Source: Ovis canadensis (lineage: Eukaryota; Chordata; Mammalia; Artiodactyla; Bovidae). From it: a stretch of DNA of 64,000 nucleotides. The stretch lies in assembly GCF_042477335.2 (NCBI RefSeq), contig NC_091262.1, positions 43,869,001-43,933,000 on the forward strand, read 5' to 3'. The translations under genes and the position numbers were made by a program. Positions 1 to 10,407 of this stretch are shown here, one piece after another. The notes below the pieces were generated by a model. The model did not search any database. It saw only the letters and a program-made list of their open reading frames with translations, and was not told the origin of the DNA. Position 1 is the stretch's first letter. Each line of letters begins with the position of its first letter.

Positions 1-1900
1 TTGGGGCAGTCTGCAACCATAAAAAAGGGGCCGTCTCCAACCACAATTAGTGTGTCTTTCTCCTGTCATTTTTGTTAGTATTTGCCTCATGTACTCTGAA
101 GTCTATGCACACATGTAGGATTGTGACGGCTTCATGGAGAACTGACCGCTGAGTCACTATGTAATGTTCCTCTATATGTAACAGGACTGGCCCTGGAGTC
201 ACTCCAGTTTTCTCTTTAGTATCTTTTAGCCTATGTATGTCTTTATATTTAAAGTGGATTTCTTGCAGTCAATATATACTTGAGTTTTGCTTTTTATCAA
301 TCTGACAGTGTCATCTATGAATCAGTATGTTTTGACCACTCACATTTCATGCTAGCTCTCTTCCGTTTGTTCCATCTATCTTTATTCCTTTTTGTCTTTT
401 ACTGTCTTCTTTATTTTTATTTAATTTTACTGGAGTATAGTCACTTTAGTATCTTGTGTTAGCTTCAGGTGTACAGCAAAGTGAATGAGAAAAATATATA
501 TATGTGTGTGTATATATATATACACACACACACACACTCTTTTTTAGATATTTTTTCCATATAGGCCATTCCAGATTATTGAGTCGAGTTCCCTGTGCTA
601 TACAGTAGGTCCTTATTAGTTATCTATTCTATATATAGTAATGTTTATGTCAATCCCAGTCTCCCAGTCTATCACCCCAAATCCACTGGTAGCCATAAAT
701 TTGTTGTCTACAACTGTAACTCTATTTTGTAGGTAAGTTCATTTGTACCCTTTTTAATATTCCATATATAATTAATATCATATGATACTTATCTTTCTCT
801 GACTGCACTCAGTATGACAATCTCTGGGTCCATCCATATTGCTATATATATTCTTTTTATGGCTGAGTAATATTCCATTATATATATGTACCATATCTTT
901 ATCCATTCATCTGTCAGGGGACATTTAGATTGCTTCTGTGTCTTAGCTATTCTAAATAATAATGCTGTGAGCATTGAGATACATGTATCTTCTCAAGTTA
1001 CGGTTTCCTCCAGATACATGCCCAGGAGTGGGATTGCTGGATCATACGGCAGTTCTGTTTTTAGTTTTAAGGATCTTTTGCTATTCTGGATTAGCAAGGT
1101 GTTTCCATCCAGTGCATTAAAGATGTCACTCCACTATCTTCTTACTTGTTTAACCATGAGAAGCCTGCTGTGATCCTTTGTTTCTATATATGTAATGTGT
1201 CTTTTTCCTTTGGCTGCCTTCAGTATTTTCTCTTTGTCTTCCGTTTTCAGCAGTTTGAATGTATTAGATATATTCAGATTTGTTGCTGTTGTTTTGCCTG
1301 CTTGCTTTTTTCTTAGCCTCTTGGATCTGGTAGAGTTTGTCATTTGCTTTGGAAATATTTATATAAGTAATGTCAGCCATTATTTATTTAAATATCTCCT
1401 CTGTTTTGTTCTGTCTCTCCTTTCCTCTGGGATTACACTTGCACAGATCTGGGGCTATCTGATACTGCCTCACCAATCTTGGATGTGCTGTTCTGCAAAC
1501 CCCCAACTCGTTTTTTCTGTTTCAATCTAGTTAACATCTATTGACCTGTCTTATTGTTCACAGACTCTTTCCTCAGGTGTACAAAGTCTTCTAATCAGCC
1601 TCGCAAAGTCATTCTTTATAATTGTGGTGTTTTTTTTTTTATTTCTAGCATTTCAATTTGACTCTTTCTTACAGATTTTTTTCTCTGTGATGAAATTAAC
1701 CATCAAATTCTGCAAGGTATCTCCTTTTTCTCTTTAGAGTCTTCAACTTATTAATCAGTTACTTTAAATCATATCTTATAGTTTCAACATCTGTGTCCTG
1801 TCTGTCTTGTCCTTCACCTGGCTTCACCTGTCAGTGTGCTGGTTTTCACCTGTCTTTCCTTATGCCAAAAATGTTTTGTTGAAAACCAGCCATCTTGAGT
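1..1900 (-). mobile_element. Old L1 LINE fragments, antisense
   Basis: Reads on the minus strand as L1. Positions 1-410 resemble ORF2 (the complement of the segment around ATTTAAAGTGGATTTCTTGCA). About 420-1060 is L1 3' UTR (sense strand contains the tract giving GGAATATTACTCAGCCAT). About 1060-1900 is diverged older L1M-type sequence. Short AT and TG runs lie at 495-538. Open frames here are L1 debris. Boundaries between L1 pieces are approximate. Confidence 0.6.
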
Positions 1901-2600
1901 AGAGCAATAAAGACTAAGGTACATCATTTTGATTCCATTTGTTTTGCTGCATGGAATTTGGATCAGACTAGATCCAAACCCAGCCTTCAGATTCTTCTAG
2001 TTATATCTCGTGGGTATGGTGGGGCTGGTATTTCTCACTGTCTGCCTCATGCTTTATCTGCGAGTCACTTTGGCATGGGTCTCTCTCCATATCCTGGCCC
2101 CTTTTCTAGCAGTAGATTGCTACTCCTCACAGCTTCTTAGCCTGGGTATGGGAGGGAGAGCCGAGAGGGTACTGTTTCTTTGTTCTGATTAAGCCTCTTT
2201 CTCAGGCAGGCACTATGTCCCTGGATCTGAGGGGAGGGAGTGACCTCCCCCAGCTGTAGTTCTGGGCTCAACACATATTCCTGCCCCTCCCCCAGAGAAA
2301 AAGAGACTTAGTCCCTATGTTCCGCTCCCTCCCATGCTTTACTGGAGAAAGGCCCTAAGACCAGTGGCTTGTGCTGCCCTGCTCTCTGCAGGTTCTTCCT
2401 TAGTACAAAAGTCTTTGAATGACACTTTAGAATGCTGGCCAGTCTTTTTCTGAGTACCAACTCAGGTCCCACAAAGGGAGGGCTCTGTGTGCTCGAAGAT
2501 TTCCTTTATGTCTGTGGCCCCCAGGGTCCTGTATTCTTTCCACCAATCGACATCCTTCCTTTACCAACTTGTTAACAATTTTAGCTGAAATCTTCTTAGT
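1901..2600. other. Intronic stretch without recognised genes
   Basis: May be further diverged L1-type sequence, but I cannot assign it. No exon with good splice sites and open frame was seen. Confidence 0.4.
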
Positions 2601-2611
2601 GGGGTCCAGCT

Positions 2612-2835
2612 GAAAGAAAAAAAAATGTGAAAGTGCAGTCGCTCAGTCATGTCCAACTCTTCCCAGTCCCGTGGACTGGAGCCTATCAGCCTCCTCTGTC
2701 CATGGCATTTTCCAGGCAACAGTACTAGAGTAGGTTGCCACTTCCTTCTCCAGGGGATCTTCCAGACCCAGGGATCAAACCTGGCTCTCCCACATTGCAG
2801 GCAGACGCTTTACTGTCTGAGCCACCAGGGAAGCT
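2612..2835 (-). mobile_element. Bov-tA SINE
   Basis: Antisense Bov-tA: starts GTGAAAGTGCAGTCGCTCAG and ends at GAGCCACCAGGGAAGC, the complement of the tRNA-Glu-derived head. Flanked by an 11-base target-site duplication, GGGGTCCAGCT (2601-2611) and GGGGTCTAGCT (2836-2846), one mismatch. Confidence 0.9.
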
Positions 2836-2910
2836 GGGGTCTAGCTTAACCAATTAAACTCATGTCCATACCTCCTCAAAGACACCTGTCTTTCCTTCGA
2901 CCGGGGGCTG

Positions 2911-2964
2911 GCCAGTTGCCTGCGACTTCAGCTCTTAGCCAGTTGCCTGCGGCTTCAGCTCTTG
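2911..2964. repeat. Two-copy 27-base tandem repeat
   Basis: GCCAGTTGCCTGCGACTTCA and the bases after it are repeated once, starting at 2938, with one or two differences. Confidence 0.85.
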
Positions 2965-3164
2965 GACAGGTTAAAGGAAAGGTGTGAATCTGCACTTTGT
3001 CTGGCTTGTTGTTGTTACACAAGTGGGACAGCCCTTCTTACATCCCTCAAAGAAACCAGAAGTCTCCATTCTTTTTTGCAAAAATAAGTACTGAAAATTG
3101 GTTGCTGCTTTGGCTACCAACTTTGTCCAGGCTATTTTGAGATGATGTCTATATGTTTCCAGGT

Positions 3165-3433
3165 TACCAGGGAATTCTCCATGTAAGAACACTGGAGTAC
3201 GTAGCTGTTCCCTTCTCCAGGGGATCTTCCTGATCCAGGGATCCAACCCAGGTCTCCTGAATTGCAGGCAGATTCTTTACCCTCTGAGCCACCAGGGAAG
3301 CCCCCAAAGTATTAGTCACTCAATCGTGTCTGACTCTTTGCGAACCTGTGAACTGTAGCTCACCAGGTTCCTCTCTCCATGGAATTCTCCAGGCAAGAAT
3401 ACTGGAGTAGGTAGCCATTCCCTTCTGCAGGGG
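3165..3433 (-). mobile_element. Two adjoining Bov-tA / Bov-A units
   Basis: Antisense SINE sequence. A unit ending at GAGCCACCAGGGAAGCCC (about 3302) is followed directly by a second unit carrying the Bov-A segment (CACTCAATCGTGTCTGACTC to GGAGTAGGTAGCCATTCC). Confidence 0.85.
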
Positions 3434-3526
3434 TTAAAAGATAGGAGCGTGCTTTTTCAAAGGGCCTTGGGGAGGGAGGGAGTTCACAGGCTTATTTTGA
3501 AAAGCATTTGCTGTTCCTGACATTTG

Positions 3527-3541
3527 CCACCAGAGGGCAAG
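3527..3541 (+). promoter_or_regulatory. CTCF-like motif
   Basis: CCACCAGAGGGCAAG, 13 of 15 positions of the core CTCF consensus, plus orientation, in repeat-free intronic DNA of OTUD7A. Confidence 0.45.
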
Positions 3542-4427
3542 TCACACATCAGTCTCCTTCTCACCGGGTGAGGTCAGGCTTCCCAGGCTTCCAACAGCGA
3601 AAAGTTAGGTGTGTAAAGTGAGAGGCAGAGGCACCTAAGTGCCTGAGTCTCACAGAGGGCTTGTTTTCGAGGCCTCCCTCTAGGCTGTACAGCTGGGGCT
3701 CCTAAGCCCTGCAACCCTGACCCGAGGGCCACAGCTGTGCTCTCTGCACAGAGGATGCCTTCTGACGTCCAGGCTGAGAAGCTGCTAGGAGCCTGCTGGG
3801 TGGTCAGGCTCTAGCACCTACAGGTGATTCCAACCTTCTGCTTTTTGTGTTTGGGGGGAGGTGGACGGTCAGGGTGGGGAGCCCAGGACATCCAGCCCAG
3901 CCCAGATACTGAGGAGAGGAATTCCCAGGGGCCCTTTGGTAGGGAAGCTGAGGAGGCTGCAGAGCTATACTACTTTAGTTGGTTTATCTGACAAATAAGC
4001 TAAAGTCATAGTGGTTTCAAGTGATAAGTTTGCTTCTCCTGCAAATAAAGCCTAAAACAGATGTTCCTGATGAGCAGGCAGGTCCCCTCCAAGTGGGGAA
4101 TCAGGAACCCACCCCTTATGTAGGGCCTCCATCATCAGAAGGCTAGAGGGTGGGAAGGGTGTTGGGAGAAGGCCCATTGCCCAGGGCTTCACACAGTGCC
4201 TCTGCTCACACCCCACAGATACAAGCAAGCCTATGTTCTTTCCTAATGCTAGGGTGGGGGCTGGAAAATGTAGCCAGGCCTGGGCAGGTGCCCCCAAGGC
4301 ACCTCTCCCCTGGGAAGGTGGACTGCCAGACCCCAAATTGTCCACATTGTACCTACAGAAATTACTTCTAACAGATTATTATTCTTGAACAATGTTTGCC
4401 AGATTTGCTTAATTTTAGACCCATGGA

Positions 4428-4572
4428 GGGAGAAGGCAATGGCAACCCACTCCAGTACTCTTGCCTGGAGAATCCCAGGGACACGGGAGCCTGGTGGGAT
4501 GCCATCTATGGGGTCACACAGAGTTGGACACAACTGAAGCGACTTTGCAGCAGAAGCAGCAGCAGCAGCAGC
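4428..4572 (+). mobile_element. Bov-A SINE with AGC-repeat tail
   Basis: Sense Bov-A body (GAGAAGGCAATGGCAACCCA to GACACAACTGAAGCGAC) ending in an AGC microsatellite (about 4546-4572). A perfect 11-base target duplication AGACCCATGGA flanks it at 4417-4427 and 4573-4583. Confidence 0.93.
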
Positions 4573-5100
4573 AGACCCATGGAGAATGGAGAATGCTTAT
4601 TTAAAATAGAATCCTTGGGTCTGTTTCCTGGACACTCTGGATTGGCCATCTGCATGGGGGCGTGGAGTGGGTGCCTTTACCAAGCTCTCCCTCCAGGAAG
4701 CCATCCTGCCCTGTCTACAGAGGGAGCCTCTACCCCCGGCCCTGACCCAGGGGTGGGAAGCCAGGCCAACCTTCTCTCTGTTGTCATGGTGACTCTTGGG
4801 ACTATGGGGCCAGCTCCTGGGTATGACCCAAGGGAGGCTGGTCCTGAGCCAGCCCTGCAGCCCCCGCCCCGACCATTGTGACTACTCTACAGCTCAGCCC
4901 TGGGAGGGATGGCTGTGAGTCACAGACACACCAGACAAGACCAAACAGTCTGTGGCCAAGGTAGACCAAGCTGCCCCTGACCTCCCAAACCAGAGCACAG
5001 TGCCGCCCAGCCCCATCCAGGTGAAAAAGCAAACCTGTGTTTCTCTTAAACGGGGGGCTAGGGGGTGGAGTGGAAGAAGACTACGTGTGTGTCATTATTA

Positions 5101-5115
5101 ACACTAGAGGGCAGC
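5101..5115 (+). promoter_or_regulatory. CTCF-like motif (strong)
   Basis: ACACTAGAGGGCAGC matches 14 of 15 positions of the CTCF core consensus, plus orientation. It lies in repeat-free intronic DNA 1.6 kb after the previous motif. Confidence 0.55.
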
Positions 5116-5850
5116 ACCGAGTCAGTATTTCCTGTTTCTTACTAGAAAATCAACTATTAAACGGGTATTCAGTCTTAGATTTTATGTATTTGTTATTTAT
5201 TGATTTGCCTGTGTTTTTTTGCCACGACACCTTTGTCATGAATCTTGGGGAAATGACATCAGACTTGTGGCCCGCATCAGAGGGGCAGGGGGAGGGAATG
5301 CTCGGAGGAGTGAGAAGCAGAGTAAACCCTAGGCAGGAGCAGGGCCCCTGCGCCCTAGAGTGGCGACTGGGGGCTCCGTGTCCTCAAAGACGGGGCTTTC
5401 TGTGCCAAAGGAAAGCAGCATTTGGGAGACCCCGTGTGCTCAGTCAGGGTCAGGCAACATCTGGCCACCAGCACAGGAGTGGGGCAGAGGCGCTCCAAGG
5501 CCAGAGCCGGCAAGGCTAACCCTGAATCAGGGAGGGCCGCGCCCAGCTGCCAGCTTCTAACCCACTTCCCCATCTAGAAGGCAGTCCAGCCTCACCTGCC
5601 TCCTAAGCCAGTGGGACAGCAGAGGTGAGACCTCCCTGTGGAGGCCCCAAGGCCCCAGCAGGTCTGAGTGTCACACCTGAAGGTGCACTGGTCCCTGCAC
5701 CCACATATACCACCCCCAGCGTTTGGGCAGGCCAGCAGGTCCTGCCTCCACCCTGACCCTTCTGAAGTGGGCCCAGGTCCCTGGGGGCTGAGGCATGTTT
5801 TGATGAATCAGTCCCTCTGTGCAGTGAGGGGCCTGTCTCTCCTCACTGCC

Positions 5851-6443
5851 TTGTTGTTCAGGCGCTCAGTTTTGTCTGACCCTGTGACCCCATGAACTGC
5901 AGCATGCCAGGCTTCCCTGTCCTTCACTATCTCCCAGAGTTTGCTCAAACTCATGAGCCAATCATGCCATCCAACCATCACATCCTCTGTCGCCCCCTTC
6001 TCCTCCTGCCTTCAGTCTTTCCCAGCATCAGGGTCTTTCCCAATGAATTGGCTCTTCGCATCAGGTGGCCAAAGTGTTGAAGCTTCAGCCTAGGCATCAG
6101 TTCTTCCAGTGAATATTTGGGGTTGATTTTCTTCAGGATTGACTGGTTTGATTTCCTTGCTGTCCAAGAGACTCTCAAGAGTCTTCTCCAGCACCACAGT
6201 TCAGAAGCATCAATTCTTCAGCATTCATCCTTCCTTATGGCCCAACTCGCACATCCGTACATGACTACTGGGAAAACCATAGCTTTGACTATACAGACCT
6301 TTGTCAGCAAAGTGATGTATCTGCTTTTTAATACTCTGTCTAGGTTTGTCATAGCTTTCCTTCCAAGGAGCAAGGGCCTTTTAATTTCATGGCTGCAGTC
6401 ACCATCTGCAGTGAAGATTTTTGGAGCCCAAGAAAACAGTCAG
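5851..6443 (-). mobile_element. BovB LINE, 3' fragment
   Basis: Antisense 3' end of BovB, starting at TTGTTGTTCAGGCGCTCAG and continuing through the complement of the C-terminal reverse-transcriptase region to about 6443, 5'-truncated. It lies in the OTUD7A intron about 0.7 kb before the exon at 7129. The open frames are remnants. Confidence 0.9.
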
Positions 6444-7055
6444 CCCATTTCCACGTCGCCGCTTTGTCCACCTACACGTTCCCTCCTCAGAAGGCTCGGT
6501 GGTCTGCTCCAGAACAGCTTGCCAAAGCTCCCTCAGGCTGCTGTTCACCCTCAGGGCGCTCCTACCACCTGACAACAGAAGCTGTATGTCAGCTGTTCAT
6601 CCCGCCCTCAGTATGGGGTGTGAGCTCCCGTGGCCAAGGCTACTGTTTGTGTGGGTCCCACACCGACAGACCTGCCCAGTGAGCTCACGAATGAGCAGAC
6701 GGCAGGCAGCCCTCACTCCCCTCCTCTGGGCGGAGCTGGGTGGGCCTGGCCTCAAGCCCTCTCCCCACTGACCTCACTCAGTGCACTGTCTGGCCTGGGT
6801 CCGGTCCGTAGAAAGGGCAAAAGCAATAATAGCTTCTTTTTGTCTGCTGGCCCAGGAGGGCACCTGCCTTTTGATCCATGTCTCCAAACTGCTCTTTGGC
6901 ATCCACAATAAAGACATTTTCTAAACTGTTAGTGGTGGTTTTGAAACCTCCAGCCTTAAGGCTCCTGCCCATGTAGAGGTCCTGTGTACACCTCCATTTG
7001 GTTTCCTTAATCACGGCAATACTTGGGCTCAGTGGACTTTTCCTGTCCTCCCTAG

Positions 7056-7433
<378 letters not shown>

Positions 7434-7518
7434 CCTGATCCTGTCACTAGAAGCCAAGCTGAACCTTCTGCACAGCTACATGAATGTGACGTGGATCCGG
7501 ATCCCCTCCGAGACCAGG
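7434..7518 (+). CDS. OTUD7A: OTUD7A coding exon (second from last)
   Basis: An 85-base coding exon that continues the OTUD7A frame. It follows a CTCGCTAG acceptor and stops before a GTGAGC donor at 7519. Its first base completes the His codon left open by the previous exon, and it ends on a codon boundary. The product is helix-rich ([17 protein letters not shown], then [11 protein letters not shown]) and closes the OTU catalytic fold as in OTUD7B. The intron before it is only 190 bases; the intron after it is 1092 bases. There are no stops or frameshifts. Confidence 0.93.
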
Positions 7519-8610
7519 GTGAGCTTGGCGCGAGCCAGGACAGACCAGCACGCACCCTCAGCTTGGGGTGGGCAGGCAGGGTGCACCCTCCCCCACGCGG
7601 GGCCCCCTAATGCTGGCTTTCATCCTGCCTACGGTCTTGGAAGCCCCAGCTCCAGCTGAAACACGTGTCTGTGCGCCTGTGTGCTTGCGGGTCTGGGCAT
7701 AGGCGTGCGCTCCGACTAAAGGAGTTTTTCTCCCCTTATTTTCTCCAGGAGAGGCATGAACACACCCTCAAAATAAACCGTAGACAAGTCACAACACAAA
7801 ACTGTCTCTGCCGGGATGGGAACATGATGTGCTGCCATGGAGCAGAATGAATTATAAGCCTGTGTGTTGGTCCTTGAAAAGGCAGGGAACCAAGGCGCGA
7901 TTCCTCTGCACTTCCTCTTCTGCTCTCCCCCCTGGGAGGGTAGAGCTGTGAGAAAGGGGGCTGGTGCCCCACTTGCCCCCCCTGCCTCTGGTTAAGGCCA
8001 TGCGGGCCCTGCCTCCAGATGTTAAGAATGATTCGCTTTAAGTATCTGGCTGATGTTTTTGTGCCCTCACTTTCCTGTAGTGAAATCTCAGGAAAGGGAA
8101 TTTTTTTTTAAAGCTTACAAATAATTGCCCCCCCAGACATCAGTTTAATTAAGCATAAAGTGGGGCCCATAACTAATAGTTTTTAAGTTTCCATGAAGAA
8201 GGCAAGGAGGGCAGTGCCCAGCACACAGCCAGTAAGTACCCAGGACAAGTTGGCACTGCTCAGAGTGCTTTTGTACTTCAGCCTTTATTCCTATCTAATT
8301 TTCACAGGGCTCCCTGATGCAGGCCCTGATACCCATATGGCATAAGTGACAGTCAGTGGCAGTCTGGTTCCAGAGTCCAGCTGCCTGGACTACATGATGT
8401 GGCTGTGGGTGTTCTCTTCTAGGGCCCACAAGGGCTGTGAAGGCAGCAACTCCAGATCGAGGATCAGGAGACTCGGGCTGGGACACAGCTCGGGCTTGGG
8501 ACAGTCAGGCTGGAGGCAACACCAAGGGGTTGGGGGTCTGCCTGCTGCGGCAGCAAGGGGAAGGCTGATCTCTAACCTCCTCCCTTTCCTGCCCTCCCTC
8601 TCCTCTGCAG
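7519..8610 (+). other. OTUD7A: OTUD7A intron, 1092 bases
   Basis: GT (7519-7520) to AG (8609-8610). No repeat or other gene recognised inside it. Confidence 0.92.
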
Positions 8611-10056
8611 GCCCCTCTGGCGCAGCCAGAGTCCCCGACGGCCTCAGCAGGGGAAGACGTGCAGTCCCTGGCCGACTCGCTGGACTCGGACCGAGACTCA
8701 GTGTGCAGCAACTCCAACAGCAATAACGGCAAGAACGGCAAGGACAAGGACAAGGAGAAGCAGCGCAAGGACAAGGACAAGACCCGCGCGGACTCTGTGG
8801 CCAACAAGCTGGGCAGCTTCAGCAAGACATTGGGTATCAAGCTGAAGAAGAACATGGGCGGCCTGGGCGGCCTGGTGCACGGCAAGATGAGCCGCGCCAA
8901 CTCCGCCAACGGCAAGCACGGCGACGCGCCCGAGCGCGGCAAGGAGAAGAAGGCCAAGGCGCGCAAGGGCAGCAAGGAGGAGTCGGGCGCTTCAGCCAGT
9001 ACGTCACCCTCGGAGAAGACCACGCCGTCGCCTACGGACAAGGCAGCGGGCGCGTCGCCGGCCGATAAGGGCGGCGGGCCCCGCGGCGACGCCTGGAAGT
9101 ACAGCACAGATGTGAAGCTGAGCCTCAACATCCTGCGCGCCGCCATGCAGGGCGAGCGCAAGTTCATCTTCGCCGGCCTGCTGCTCACCAGCCACCGGCA
9201 CCAGTTCCACGAGGAGATGATCGGTTACTACCTGACCAGCGCGCAGGAGCGCTTCAGCGCAGAGCAGGAGCAGCGGCGCCGCGACGCCGCTGCCGCTGCA
9301 GCTACCGCCGCAGCAGCAGCCTCCACGGCCAAGCGGCCGCAGCGCAGGCCGGAGGCGGAGGGTGCGCCCGGCCCCGAGCGCGCCTCACCAGGCCCGCAGG
9401 CAGGGCAGCCCACGCAGCTGGTGCTCAAGCTCAAGGAGCGCCCAAGCCCGGGTCCCGGAACCAGCTCCCGGGCAGCACGGGCGGCGGCAGGCGGTTCGGC
9501 CTCCCCAGGCCCCAGCGGCAGCTCGCGGCGCACGGGCGCCAGCGGACCGGTCCCCGGCCGCAGCCCCCCGGCGCCGGGGCGCCAGAGCATCATTCACGTG
9601 CAGGCGGCGGGCGCGCGGGAAGAGCCGTGCGTCCCAGCTGTAGGCGCGCTGCGGCCGTGCGCCACGTACCCGCAGCAGAACCGCTCACTGTCATCACAGA
9701 GCTACAGTCCGGCGCGCGCCGCCGCCTTGCGCACAGTCAACACGGTAGAGTCGCTGGCGCGCGCCGTCCCAGGAGCCCTACCCGGGGCGGCGGGTGCGGC
9801 CGAGCCCAAGTCGCAGACCTACACCAACGGCTTCGGTGCGGCGCGCGACGGCCTGGAGTTCGCCGACGCCGACGCGCCGGCCGCGCGCTCGAACGGTGAG
9901 GGCAGCCGGGGCGGCCCGGGTGCGGGCCCCGCGCAGAGGCGCTGCCAGCGCGAGAACTGCGCGTTCTACGGGCGCGCCGAGACCGAGCACTACTGCTCGT
10001 ACTGCTACCGCGAGGAGCTGCGGCGGCGGCGCGAGGCGCGCGCGGCCCGGCCCTGA
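8611..10056 (+). CDS. OTUD7A: OTUD7A last coding exon, tail and A20 zinc finger, stop at 10054
   Basis: Terminal coding exon, 481 codons plus TGA, after a TCCTCTGCAG acceptor. With the two exons before it, about 547 residues of a protein of roughly 930 are present. In order it has: [14 protein letters not shown], shared with OTUD7B; an Asn/Lys/Asp-rich basic stretch (about 8710-8800) that could be a nuclear localisation signal; conserved [21 protein letters not shown]; a Ser/Thr-rich acidic-basic linker; a conserved block (about 9094-9270) with [20 protein letters not shown]; an alanine run (about 9283-9333); a long Pro/Ser/Gly/Arg-rich, CpG-rich region; and a C-terminal A20-type finger with Cys codons at 9943, 9958, 9994 and 10003 (C-X4-C-X11-C-X2-C). 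This finger type binds ubiquitin in A20-family proteins. The frame is open throughout. The extreme GC content of the second half explains the long antisense open frames here, which are not genes. Confidence 0.95.
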   Translation, partial: APLAQPESPTASAGEDVQSLADSLDSDRDSVCSNSNSNNGKNGKDKDKEKQRKDKDKTRADSVANKLGSFSKTLGIKLKKNMGGLGGLVHGKMSRANSANGKHGDAPERGKEKKAKARKGSKEESGASASTSPSEKTTPSPTDKAAGASPADKGGGPRGDAWKYSTDVKLSLNILRAAMQGERKFIFAGLLLTSHRHQFHEEMIGYYLTSAQERFSAEQEQRRRDAAAAAATAAAAASTAKRPQRRPEAEGAPGPERASPGPQAGQPTQLVLKLKERPSPGPGTSSRAARAAAGGSASPGPSGSSRRTGASGPVPGRSPPAPGRQSIIHVQAAGAREEPCVPAVGALRPCATYPQQNRSLSSQSYSPARAAALRTVNTVESLARAVPGALPGAAGAAEPKSQTYTNGFGAARDGLEFADADAPAARSNGEGSRGGPGAGPAQRRCQRENCAFYGRAETEHYCSYCYREELRRRREARAARP

Positions 10057-10335
10057 GCGCGCGGCCCGGCCCTGCCGCCGGGCTGTCCTCTCCAAGTTGT
10101 CGGTGTCTCCTCTGCGCCCTGGTCCACCGGGAGGCCGGCGATCCTCTGTCCGTGCTGTGTACGTGTTTGGTCAAACGTTCCTAATGGTGCCTGAACCTAC
10201 ACTGACGCCACTCAGGTAGTAGACGGATAGGAAACAAGTCATACTGTTGGAAGTGGGTGTGCTGGCTAGCATCTGCCTCGTACCTGTGGAAACTCAATAG
10301 CCATTGCAAGGGTATTTTTGTTCCTCGATAAGAGA

Positions 10336-10341
10336 AATAAA
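10336..10341 (+). terminator. OTUD7A: Candidate proximal poly(A) signal of OTUD7A
   Basis: AATAAA 280 bases after the stop codon, followed by TTTGTTTTTAG and then a long T run (10385-10407). Both are plausible downstream U/GU elements. Use of this site would give a short 3' UTR form. Confidence 0.4.
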
Positions 10342-10384
10342 GAAATTTGCAGCCCTTTGTTTTTAGAAGGGAGTGTTTTACATG

Positions 10385-10407
10385 CTTTTTTTTTTTTTTT
10401 TTTTTTT
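10385..10407 (+). repeat. T homopolymer in OTUD7A 3' UTR
   Basis: A run of about 23 T followed by a second T/C run to about 10422. There is no attached SINE body, so this is a simple repeat rather than a retroposon tail. Confidence 0.9.

Noticed and set aside
4396..4881. 161-codon plus-strand frame in the OTUD7A intron
   Set aside because: Its first third is a Bov-A SINE with an AGC tail (Ser run), and the rest is unremarkable intron.
5037..5519. 160-codon plus-strand frame in the OTUD7A intron
   Set aside because: No recognised domain, no supporting splice sites, and it crosses a CTCF-like motif. Treated as chance.
8505..9188. 227-codon minus-strand open frame
   Set aside because: It is antisense to the OTUD7A terminal exon. 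GC-rich coding sequence with few TA-containing codons gives long shadow frames, and the product is Leu/Ser/Arg-rich with no domain.
9737..10219. Overlapping Arg/Ala-rich frames on both strands near the OTUD7A stop
   Set aside because: Shadow frames of extremely GC-rich DNA; the composition is an artefact and no splice or start context supports them.
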